Source: Actinoplanes utahensis
GTDB lineage: Bacteria; Actinomycetota; Actinomycetes; Mycobacteriales; Micromonosporaceae
Assembly: GCF_016862455.1 (NCBI RefSeq)
Contig: NZ_BOMZ01000102.1
Span: 1-46,493, forward strand
Direction: 5' to 3'
DNA length: 46,493 nucleotides
In this document: in pieces, positions 25,490-33,600 of the stretch
Layout of the letters: each line of letters starts with the position of its first letter
How positions within the stretch are numbered: the stretch's first letter is position 1
Translations under genes and position numbers: made by a program
The notes under the pieces: generated by a model
What the model was told of the DNA's origin: nothing
What the model saw: the letters and a program-made list of their open reading frames with translations, nothing else
Database searches by the model: none

Positions 25490-26350
25490 ATGGCGAATCC
25501 GTTCGTCAAGGGCTGGCACTACATGATGGCGCTCTTCGGCGCGAAGATCGATGAGTACGCCGACCCGAAGGTCCAGATCCAGCAGGCCATCGAGGACGCC
25601 CAGCGTCAGCACCAGGCTCTCGTGCAACAGGCCGCAGCGGTCATCGGCAACCAGCGGCAGCTCGAGATGAAGCTGTCCCGGCAGATGTCCGAGGTCGAGA
25701 AACTGCAGGGCATGGCCCGCCAGGCCCTGGTTCTGGCCGACCGGGCCCGTGCCGCCGGCGACGAGTCCGAGGCGCAGAAGTACGAGTCGACCGCGCAGAC
25801 GCTCGCCACCCAGCTGGTCGCCGGCGAGCAGTCGATGGAGGACCTGAAGACCCTCCACGACCAGGCGCTCGCCGCCGCCGGTCAGGCCCGCAAAGCCGTC
25901 GAGAACAACGCGATGGTGCTCCAGCAGCGCATCGCCGAGCGGTCCCGCCTGCTCAGCCAGCTCGAACAGGCCAAGATGCAGGAGACCGTCGCCAAGTCGC
26001 TGGAGTCGATGTCGGAGCTCGCCGCGCCGGGCAACACGCCGTCGCTCGACCAGGTGCGCGACAAGATCGAGCAGCGCTACGCGAACGCGATGGGCCGTGC
26101 CGAGCTGGCCTCCAACTCGGTCGAGGGCCGCATGCTCGAGGTCCAGAAATCCAGCCTCGACCTGGCCGGCTCGTCGCGCCTGGAGCAGATCCGGGCCAGC
26201 ATGGCCGGGGAGAAACTGGGCGGCGCCACCGAGCGGCCGGCCGTCGAGCAGCCCGCCACCCCGGCCGCTGACCCGGCCGGCGTGGCCAGGCTCGACGAGA
26301 TCCGCGCCAGCCTCAACCAGAAGCGGGGCGACACCAGCGCCGCGGGCTGA
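25490..26350 (+). CDS. pspA: Phage shock protein A (PspA/IM30 family)
   Basis: A 286-residue, mostly coiled-coil protein that binds and stabilises stressed membranes. The N-terminal helix (MANPFVKGWHYMMALFGAKIDEYADP) is typical of actinobacterial PspA. Long heptad helices with Gln/Glu/Lys/Arg run from about 30 to 180 (VQIQQAIEDAQRQHQALVQQ, and so on). The last 60 residues are a linker followed by VARLDEIRASLNQKRGD, which repeats the earlier SRLEQIRASM motif. GAGGGGA lies about 10 nt before the ATG. It is followed by pspM. Regulation by the upstream clgR is expected from mycobacteria. Confidence 0.93.
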   Translation: MANPFVKGWHYMMALFGAKIDEYADPKVQIQQAIEDAQRQHQALVQQAAAVIGNQRQLEMKLSRQMSEVEKLQGMARQALVLADRARAAGDESEAQKYESTAQTLATQLVAGEQSMEDLKTLHDQALAAAGQARKAVENNAMVLQQRIAERSRLLSQLEQAKMQETVAKSLESMSELAAPGNTPSLDQVRDKIEQRYANAMGRAELASNSVEGRMLEVQKSSLDLAGSSRLEQIRASMAGEKLGGATERPAVEQPATPAADPAGVARLDEIRASLNQKRGDTSAAG

Positions 26351-26379
26351 GCATCGCAGCGACGACGAGAGGATCGACG

Positions 26380-27162
26380 GTGGACGAGCGGGCCAAGCAC
26401 TTCCGGCGGCTCAAGCGGCTGCGGGGTTCGGCGCGGCGGTGGAGCGTGCTGGGGGGCGGCCTGACCGCGGCCGCCACGGTTCTCACGCCGTACGCGGGGA
26501 TCGGTCTCGCCGACGCGGCCTGGGCGGCCGCGGCCGGCGGATCGGCGGTGCTCGCCTGGTGGCGCTGGAGTGACCACCGGGAGATGGCCGCCACCCCCGC
26601 GCCACCGCCCAGCCTCCCGGAGGACCGGCTCACCAAGGCCCTCGAGCGGTTCCCCACCGGGCAGGCCATGGTGCGGGAGGTCCGCCGTCAGCGCAACCGT
26701 TACGCGCTGCGCGGCTCCGCGATCGCCGACGCATGGGATCGGCTGGAACGGGCCTCGACCGCGATGGCCGGGCTGGCCGGCCGTCTCACCGGATCCGGCG
26801 AGACGGCCCTGCTGGAGGCGGCGACCGCCGAGCGGTGGCTGCGCGACCTGGGCCAGCGGGTGGCGAGCGTGGAGAAAGCGATGCCGCTCGGGCCGGCCGG
26901 CCGCCGGGAGCCGCTCGCCGAGTCGCATGCCGGGCTCACCGAGCAGTTCATCGACGGTGTCCAGGCATACGAGGATCTCGTCGTCGCCGCGGCCAGCTAC
27001 GTCGCGGAGGACGGGCATCCGGTCGCCGACGTCCGGCATCCGGGCCATACCAGCCTGCTCGACGCCACCGACCAGCTTCGTGGCCTCGCCGAGGCCCTCG
27101 CCGAACTGCGAGCCTCGGAGATCCGGGTGCCACCACAGTCACCGTCGGCGGCCGCGGGCTGA
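26380..27162 (+). CDS. pspM: PspM-like membrane partner of PspA
   Basis: 260 residues. A basic N-terminus (KHFRRLKRLRGSARRW) precedes two close hydrophobic segments (about 22-42 and 46-64). A soluble domain rich in Ala, Leu, Arg and Glu follows (about 80-250), with helical patterns. Position, length and layout match PspM (Rv2743c in M. tuberculosis), which anchors the PspA response at the membrane. The GTG start has GAGGA about 6 nt upstream and lies 29 nt after the pspA stop, so the two form one operon. The call relies on context and topology more than on motifs. Confidence 0.78.
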   Translation: MDERAKHFRRLKRLRGSARRWSVLGGGLTAAATVLTPYAGIGLADAAWAAAAGGSAVLAWWRWSDHREMAATPAPPPSLPEDRLTKALERFPTGQAMVREVRRQRNRYALRGSAIADAWDRLERASTAMAGLAGRLTGSGETALLEAATAERWLRDLGQRVASVEKAMPLGPAGRREPLAESHAGLTEQFIDGVQAYEDLVVAAASYVAEDGHPVADVRHPGHTSLLDATDQLRGLAEALAELRASEIRVPPQSPSAAAG

Positions 27163-27285
27163 CGCTTGCCCACGGGGCAGCGAATCTTCCGGCACCCGTG
27201 GGACCGGCGGCGCTCCGACCGCGCAAGCGATCACCGGGCGTCCGGCATGGTGGGGTTGCCACCGTGTCTCCGGCTATGACGGGAC

Positions 27286-27339
27286 GTCAGTGGGCCGCCG
27301 GCATCGCTCTATGCGGGAGGTCAGTGGGCCGCCGGCATC
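27286..27339. repeat. 20-bp direct repeat downstream of pspM
   Basis: GTCAGTGGGCCGCCGGCATC occurs at 27286-27305 and again at 27320-27339. It lies in the 200-bp gap between pspM and the convergent nei gene; no gene or terminator is seen there. Confidence 0.7.
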
Positions 27340-27362
27340 ACCGGCTCCCGGTCGGTGGGTGG

Positions 27363-28154
27363 TCAGCGGGTCTCCGGCTGGCAGCGGGGACACCAGTAGG
27401 TGACGCGTTCGTCCTGTTCGGCCTTGCGGATGGCCGTGCCGCATCGGCGGCACGGCTGGGCGCGCCTGCCGTACACATAGCTGGTCTGGCCCTTGCGCAG
27501 GGAACCGGTGGTGGTCTGCGTCCAGCGGCCGCGGTTGGAGGCCACCAGCTTCTGTGCCATCTCGACGGTGCCGGTGAGGTCCGGCACGTCGGCAACCGGC
27601 GTCCAGGGCCAGAGGCCGCGAAGGAAGAGCGTCTCCGCCTTGTAGAGGTTCCCCACCCCGGCGAGATTTCGCTGGTCCAGCAATGCCTCAGCGATACTGG
27701 CCGACGGTGTGGCCGTGATCCGGTGGACCGCCTCGGCCGGGTCCCAATCGGCGCCGAGCAGATCCGGGCCCAGATGGCCCACCAGAGTGTCCTCGTCGGC
27801 CGTGGGAATCAGCGTCACGTCGTGCAGGTGGTACCCGACGGCCACCGAACGGGCGGTCCGCAGCACCACCCGGATCAGGTGGGCGGGACGGGCGGTCCAG
27901 CGTTCACCGGGGGCATAGGCCCGCCAGGCGCCCTCCATCCGCAGATGCGAGTGCAGCGTGTGCGCGGGACGTCCGTCCCGGGTGAGCCGGAGAAGCAGAT
28001 GCTTCCCACGGCTGGCGGACTCGGCGACCGTCCAGCCGGCGAGATCGGTGGTGGCCAGCCGCGGCAGCCGGAAATCGGAGCCGGTCAGGACCTCACCGGT
28101 CAGGGCCTTCTCCAGCACGCGGGCGGTGTTCCAGACGGTATCCCCTTCCGGCAT
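27363..28154 (-). CDS. nei: Nei/Fpg-family DNA glycosylase-AP lyase (endonuclease VIII, Nei2-like)
   Basis: 263 residues. The catalytic start is MPEGDT, with the Pro2 nucleophile and Glu3. The beta-hairpin lysine is K51 in SRGKHLLL. The helix-two-turn-helix appears in LLDQRNLAGVGNLYKAETLF (about 157-176). The zinc finger is CRRC...WCPRC near the end, all four cysteines present. It excises oxidised pyrimidines by base excision repair. MPEGDTVW and the HSHLRMEG void-filling region indicate Nei rather than MutM. CAGAAT 6 nt before the ATG may serve as a -10, and a tandem 13-bp direct repeat lies just upstream. Confidence 0.9.
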   Translation of the reverse strand: MPEGDTVWNTARVLEKALTGEVLTGSDFRLPRLATTDLAGWTVAESASRGKHLLLRLTRDGRPAHTLHSHLRMEGAWRAYAPGERWTARPAHLIRVVLRTARSVAVGYHLHDVTLIPTADEDTLVGHLGPDLLGADWDPAEAVHRITATPSASIAEALLDQRNLAGVGNLYKAETLFLRGLWPWTPVADVPDLTGTVEMAQKLVASNRGRWTQTTTGSLRKGQTSYVYGRRAQPCRRCGTAIRKAEQDERVTYWCPRCQPETR

Positions 28155-28165
28155 GCCTCCATTCT

Positions 28166-28198
28166 GCCGGTTCGTGACGTACTCCGCCGGTTCGTGAC
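28166..28198 (-). promoter_or_regulatory. Tandem 13-bp direct repeat in the nei promoter
   Basis: GCCGGTTCGTGAC (plus strand) occurs at 28166-28178 and 28186-28198, a 20-bp period, so both copies face nearly the same side of the helix. The nearer copy abuts the likely nei -10 (minus-strand CAGAAT, 28161-28166). It may be an operator for an unknown regulator. Confidence 0.45.
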
Positions 28199-28602
28199 CC
28201 GCCGAACTTCATCCTCGTCCCTTCCGATCGTCCCTGGCCTGTCACCCCGGCATTCCGTCTCGCTCTCGGCCGGTCCGCCTTGTCGCTGCCCTGCTCGCCT
28301 TGTTCCGGTCCGTCGTCGCAGCCTTGTAGCTGACCCGTCCCGCCCCTGTCCCTCGCTGTCGTCCTCGGAACCGGACCGACCGTTTGTCGACGGCCCGACC
28401 TGCCCCGCTCGCCCGTTCTCGCCGCCGGACTGACCCGGCCCGTCCCCGTCGAGGGCCGGGATTCCTGGCTGCTCGTGGCTTCGACCGTGAGGACGGGCAT
28501 GAGCCGGCGGCGAGCGGCCGCCGTAAGGGAAGGCCTGCCGCAGCCGCCGCGAGTCACGGGACGTGGGGTGGCCCGTACCGAAAGAAGGGCTTTGTCTTCG
28601 GG
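28199..28602. other. Intergenic stretch with pyrimidine-rich plus strand
   Basis: About 400 bp between nei and the SAM hydrolase with no convincing gene. From about 28205 to 28445 the plus strand is strongly C/T-rich (runs such as CCGTCCCGCCCCTGTCCCTCG). The open frames through it are low-complexity Arg/Gly/Pro peptides. I see no tRNA, terminator or riboswitch. Confidence 0.6.
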
Positions 28603-29391
28603 TCAGCGGGCGGTGATGCGGACGGTGTCGCCGGGGACGACGGACAGCAGGACCACGGCGCGGCCGTTGTTGACGGCGATCGCGACGCGGTCGGCGGAAT
28701 CGGGGAAGACCAGTAGTTCGCCGACGTTCACATCGGCGAAAGTGGTGCCGCGACGGGCCCGGACGTTGCCGTTGACGAGGAGTTCGGAGCCGAGTCCGGA
28801 CAGCGCCGACGCCTCGGCTGCCAGCTGCACGTTGCCGAACCGGTCGACGGTCAGCACCTCGGCCTCGATCCAGCCGTCGCCGATGGTGACCACCGGGTCG
28901 GGCAGCCGGATCAGCGTGGCCGGATCGATCGCCGGTCCCGCCTCCGCGGGCGCCGCGCCGGCCGCCAGACGGGCCGCCGCCGGGGCGAACACGTCACGCC
29001 CGTGGAACGTGCGGGCGACGTCGCCGAGCCGCCAGTCCTCGTTGTCCAGCTCGTGAGCTGCGGTGATGCCGCCGAGGGCCACGGCCGCCCAGATCAGCAG
29101 GCCGTTGTCGGGGCCGACCAGAAGCCCGTTCGGCGTGGTCAGAACGACGCCGCGGCGGGCCGTGCCGACGCCCGGGTCGACGACCGCGAGGTGCACCGAG
29201 GCCGGCAGGTAGGGCGCGGTCTGCGCCAGGACGGCGGCGCCCCGGCTGACGTCAGCCGGCGGAACATGATGAGTGACGTCGATCACTCGGACGTCGGGCG
29301 CGACGCGGGCGATCGACCCATGGCAGGCGGCGACGAAGCCGTCGAAAGTGCCGTAATCGGTGGTGAAACTGATCCATCCATAACCGGCCAT
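28603..29391 (-). CDS. S-adenosyl-L-methionine hydrolase (adenosine-forming), DUF62 family
   Basis: 262 residues of the SAM hydroxide adenosyltransferase family, which splits SAM into adenosine and methionine. The motifs are TTDYGTFDGFVAACHG (10-25), HHVPPADVSRGA (41-52), VVDPGVGTARR (70-80), PDNGLL (94-99) and FHGRDVFAP (129-137). The proposed water-activating triad Asp-Arg-His is D72, R79 and H130. It lacks the fluorinase-specific features and is shorter, so fluorination or chlorination is unlikely. The ATG is 8 nt after TAACGT on the minus strand. It is divergent from the F420-type gene with 73 bp between them. Its physiological role is unknown. Confidence 0.9.
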   Translation of the reverse strand: MAGYGWISFTTDYGTFDGFVAACHGSIARVAPDVRVIDVTHHVPPADVSRGAAVLAQTAPYLPASVHLAVVDPGVGTARRGVVLTTPNGLLVGPDNGLLIWAAVALGGITAAHELDNEDWRLGDVARTFHGRDVFAPAAARLAAGAAPAEAGPAIDPATLIRLPDPVVTIGDGWIEAEVLTVDRFGNVQLAAEASALSGLGSELLVNGNVRARRGTTFADVNVGELLVFPDSADRVAIAVNNGRAVVLLSVVPGDTVRITAR

Positions 29392-29399
29392 GGTGTTCA

Positions 29400-29405
29400 A
29401 CGTTA
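29400..29405 (-). promoter_or_regulatory. -10 element of the SAM hydrolase gene
   Basis: TAACGT on the minus strand ends 8 nt before the ATG at 29391. No ribosome-binding sequence lies between them, so the transcript is probably leaderless. Confidence 0.45.
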
Positions 29406-29464
29406 CTGCCTGTTGTCGGTCGATGTGGGGCGGGCGCGCCGCGGTGGCGTGGCAGTGTTGATCC

Positions 29465-30394
29465 ATGCGTCTCGTGATCTTCACCGAACCCCAGCAGGGC
29501 GCCACCCACGACGATCTCCTGCGGGTCGCCAAAGCCGCCGAGGACGGCGGATACGACGGGTTCTTCCGCTCCGACCACTACCTCAAGATGGGCGGAGTGT
29601 CCGGTCTGCCCGGCCCGACCGACGCGTGGATCACGCTGGCCGCGCTGGCCGTCCAGACCTCGCGGATCCGGCTCGGCACCCTCGTCAGTTCGGCCACCTT
29701 CCGGCTGCCCGGCCCGCTCGCGATCGCGGTGGCCCAGGTGGACGCGATGAGCGGCGGCCGGATCGAGTTCGGCCTCGGTGGCGGCTGGTTCGAGGAGGAG
29801 CACCAGGCCTACGGCATCCCGTTCCCGGCGCTGGGCGAGCGTTTCGACCGTCTCGAGGAACAGCTGGAAATCATCACCGGCCTGTGGGAGACCCCGGCCG
29901 GCTCCACCTACGACTTCGGCGGCAAGCACTACCAGGTCAGCGGTTCGCCCGCGCTGCCCAAGCCGGTCCAGTCGCCCCGCCCGCCGGTCATCGTCGGTGG
30001 CCACGGCAAGAAGCGCACGCCGTACCTGGCGGCCCGCTACGCCACCGAGTTCAACGTGCCGTTCTCCAAGATCGAGGACATTCCGGCGCAGTTCGACCGG
30101 GTCCGCGCCGCCGCCGACGCTCTCGGCCGCACCGAACCCCTGGCCTTCTCCGCCGCCGCCGTCCTCTGCGTGGGCCGCGACGACGCCGAGGTCCGCCGCC
30201 GCGCCGCCGCGATCGGCCGCGAACAGGAGGAGATGCGTGCCAACGGCGGCGTCGTCGGCACGCCGTCCGAAGCGGTGGACATCATCCGTCGCTACGCCGA
30301 GGCCGGTGCTTCCCGGCTGTTCCTCCAGGTCCTCGACCTGTCCGACCTCGATCACGTCGAACTGGTCGCCTCCGAGGTCGCGCCGCGGCTCTGA
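29465..30394 (+). CDS. LLM-class F420-dependent oxidoreductase
   Basis: A 309-residue luciferase-like TIM barrel. It starts with MRLVIFTEPQQGATHDDLL, followed by AAEDGGYDGFFRSDHYLKMGG, the RIRLGTLVSSATFRLPGPLA strand, DAMSGGRIEFGLGGGWFEEEHQAYGIPF and VIVGGHGKKRTPYLAARYA. The GGRIEFGLGGGWFEEE pattern is typical of actinobacterial F420-dependent members rather than FMN luciferases. The substrate is unknown. The ATG at 29465 is the first residue of the family core. It is divergent from the SAM hydrolase gene. Confidence 0.9.
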   Translation: MRLVIFTEPQQGATHDDLLRVAKAAEDGGYDGFFRSDHYLKMGGVSGLPGPTDAWITLAALAVQTSRIRLGTLVSSATFRLPGPLAIAVAQVDAMSGGRIEFGLGGGWFEEEHQAYGIPFPALGERFDRLEEQLEIITGLWETPAGSTYDFGGKHYQVSGSPALPKPVQSPRPPVIVGGHGKKRTPYLAARYATEFNVPFSKIEDIPAQFDRVRAAADALGRTEPLAFSAAAVLCVGRDDAEVRRRAAAIGREQEEMRANGGVVGTPSEAVDIIRRYAEAGASRLFLQVLDLSDLDHVELVASEVAPRL

Positions 30395-30455
30395 CCTGCG
30401 GCCGACTCTCTCCGGCTTTCGTCAACCGCGTTCGGCACGGCAGGTGGTCGCCCTT

Positions 30456-30600
30456 TTCTGGTCGGCCGCCTGCCGTGCATCGTGGGTCGGCCCTTTCTGG
30501 TCGGCCGCCTGCCGCGTATCGCGGGTCCGCCCCTTCTGGTCGGCCGCCTGCCCCGCGCATCACGGGTCCGCCCCTTCTGGTCGGCTGCCTTCTGCCGGCT
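30456..30600. repeat. 39-41-bp tandem repeat between the F420-type gene and lhr
   Basis: Four copies of a unit starting TTCTGGTCGGCCGCCTGCC at 30456, 30495, 30534 and 30575 (spacing 39, 39 and 41); the last copy is partial and diverged. Between these cores sits a variable middle ending CGGGTCCGCCCC or similar. It lies between two convergent stop codons. Because the period is a multiple of three, several frames stay open across it, but no gene is supported. Confidence 0.8.
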
Positions 30601-30617
30601 GTTCGGAAGTGGCTCGG

Positions 30618-33600
30618 TCAGGCTCGGAGGCGGAGCCCACGGGGGGTGGTGCGGAAACCGGCCGCGGTCAGCGCGTCCCGCAGCGGCGACGCGTGCACCG
30701 ACTCGCCGTCGGCGCGTTCCACCGACAGGGGGCCCAGAGCTCCCGATCGAACCGCGCCGGCGAGGCCGTGTGCGGCCTTGCCGAGAGCCTCCGTGTCGTC
30801 CATGAACGACAGCAGGGTCCGCCCGCCACGCTCCACGTAGAGCACCAGATCGCCACCGGCCAGCACCACCAGGGCGCCCGCTTTCCGGCCGGCGCGGTGA
30901 CCGGCCTTGGCGACCGGCTCGCCGTCGCCGCTGTCGACGATCCGTTCCGGCCAGGGCAGCGCCGCACCGTAGGGGTTGGCCGGATCCGTCGCTGCCAGGA
31001 CCACCGCGGGTGCGCCGCTCCGCCGGTCCTCGTCGGGCTCGCTGAGCGCCCGCAGCCGGTCGACGGCGCCCGGCACCGCGAACTGGGCGGCGCCGAGACC
31101 CTCGACGAAATAGCCCCGACGTGCCGCCCCGCGCTCCTCCAGGGCCGCGAGCACCGGGTAGACCGCCGCGAACCCGCCGGTCACCCCCTCCGCCATGGCC
31201 GCACCGCGGGTCACCACACCGTGCCGCTCCAGCAGCAGGTCGGCGACGGCCGCGGCCCGCCGGGTGGGGTCCAGATCCCGCTCGGGAAGCCGTGACCAGC
31301 GGCCCGCCATGTTCGGCGGCCCGCCGCGAGCGGGGAGTTGCGGACGGCCCGGACGCCGGTACCGCGCGCGGGCGGGGGCGGCTTTCGCCCGGTGCGCGCC
31401 GCTGCCGCCGAGCAGGGCCCGCAGCGGCGCGAACGTGTCGTTGGTCAGATGCCCGGCCCACACCAGATCCCACACCGCGGCGGCGAGCCCGGTGTCGTCG
31501 GTCGCACCGACCCGGTCCGAGAGCGAACGGAAGAACAGAGCCTGACCGTCGTCGAGGGCTGCGAGGATGCTCTGATGCAGCGGCGTCGTGGCGAACTCCT
31601 CGTCCGGCGGAGGCAGTAGAAGCGGCGCGCTCTCCGCATAGGCCAGCGTCACCCAGCCGTCCCCACCGGTGATCGAACCGGACCCGGCCCACACCACCTC
31701 ACCGGAGGCGCAGAGCTCGTCGAGCAGGGGTGGCGCGTAGTCGGCGACCCGGGCCGGCAGCACCAGCCGCTCCCAGGCCGAGGCGGGAACCGCCACCCCC
31801 TGCACCTGCTCGATCGCGGAGGCGAGCGCGTCGATGCCGCGCGCATTGCCGCCGACCTGCTGCCAGCGGGGAAGGAAGGTGGCCAGCACCCGGGGTGGAA
31901 CCGGCTCGATCTCGCGGCGCAGCGCCGCCAGCGACCGTCGCCGGAGCATCCGCAGGACCTCGGCGTCGCACCACTCGGTGCCCGCGCCGCCGGGGGAGAA
32001 CTCGCCGGAGGTGACCCGTCCCGTCGAGCTGAGCCGCTTGAGGGCCTGCTCGACGACGAAGACGCCGAGCCCGAACCGGGCCGCGCAGGTCGCCGCCGCG
32101 AACGGCCCGTGCGTCCGGGCGAACCGGGCGACCAGATCACCGAGCGGATCGGCGACCGGCTCGAGATAGGCCTCCGGAACGCCGACCGGCAGCGCGACCC
32201 CGAGCGCGTCCCGATAGCGGCCGGCGTCGTCGATGCCGATCCAGCGGTCCTGCCCGGCCACCCGGATCCGGATCGCCCGGCGCGCCGCCGCGAGAGCCTC
32301 CACCCACTCCTCCGGGACTCCGCGCACGGCCAGCTCGTCGGGGGACAGGTCGCCGAGGAGCCGGAGCAGCTCGGCGGCGTCCTCCGCGTCCCGGGGAGTG
32401 CGCTGCGTGGTGAGCCACTGCAGCTGCGCCTCGGTCTCGGCCACCACCTCCGGGTCGAGCAGCTCCCGCAGATCGACCCGGCCGAGCAGCTCGCCGAGCA
32501 GCGTGGAATCCAGGGTCAGCGCGGCCGCCCGCCGCTCGGCCAGCGGCGCGTCCCCCTCGTAGAGGAAAGCCCCCACGTAACCGAAGAGCAGCGACCGGGC
32601 GAACGGCGACGGCCGTGCCGTCTCCGCCTCGACCAGCCGGACCTTGCGGCCGGAGATCTCCCGCATCAGGCCGACCAGGCCGGGGACGTCGAACACGTCC
32701 TGCAGGCACTCGCGGGCCGCCTCCAGGGTGACCGGGAAGTCGGCGAACTCGCGCGCCACGTCCAGCAGCTGCGCCGACCGCTGCCGCTGCTGCCAGAGCG
32801 GCTGCCGGCGGCGCGGGTCACGGCGCGGCAGCAGCAGCGAGCGCGCGGCACACTCGCGGAACCGGGAGGCGAACAGCGCCGACGTGCCGACCGTCTCCTC
32901 GACCAGCCCAGCGATCTCCTCCGGATCGAAGGTGACCAGCTCGGCGCCGGGCGGCTCGTCCGCGGTGTCCGGCAGGCGCACCACGATGCCGTCGTCGGAG
33001 GGCATCACCTGACCGTCCACCCCGAACCGCTCGCTGAGCCGCCGGGCGATCGCCAGCGCCCACGGCGCGTTGACCCGCGCGCCGAGCACGCAGTGCACGG
33101 TCATCCGCCAGTCGCCCAGCTCGTCGCGGAACCGCTCGACCACGACGGTCCGGTCGTCGGGCAGATGCCGGGTCGACTCCCGCTGCTCGCGCAGATAGGA
33201 GATCAGGTTGCCGGCCGCCCACTCGTCCAGCCCGGACTCGCGCAGCGCCGAGGTGGCGGCCTCGTCACCGGCCTTGACCAGACCGCGCAGCCGGGCGCCG
33301 ATCGCACGGCCCAGCTCGATCGGCCGGCCGGGGGAATCGCCTTTCCAGAACGGCATCCGGGCCGGCGCCCCCGGCGCGGGGGAGACCAGCACCCGGTCGG
33401 GCGTGATGTCCTCGATCCGCCAGGAGGTGGAGCCGAGCAGGAAGACGTCACCGACGCGGGACTCGTAGACCATCTCCTCGTCGAGCTCGCCGACCCGGGA
33501 CACCCGCTCCGAACCGGCCAGGAAGACACCGAACGTGCCCCGATCCGGAATCGTGCCGCCGCTGGTCACCGCCAGGCGCTGGGCACCGGGCCGGCCGGTG

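Noticed and set aside
28155..28185. RecA-NDp promoter for nei
   Set aside because: The position corresponding to TTGTCR before CAGAAT reads AGTACG, so the motif is absent despite a plausible -10.
28093..28557. 154-residue frame upstream of nei on the minus strand
   Set aside because: Low-complexity Arg/Gly/Ser composition, overlaps the nei start, no motif and no ribosome site.
28603..29391. SAM hydrolase as a fluorinase or chlorinase
   Set aside because: The protein is shorter, keeps the Asp-Arg-His hydrolase triad (D72, R79, H130) and lacks the fluorinase-type motifs around the halide site.
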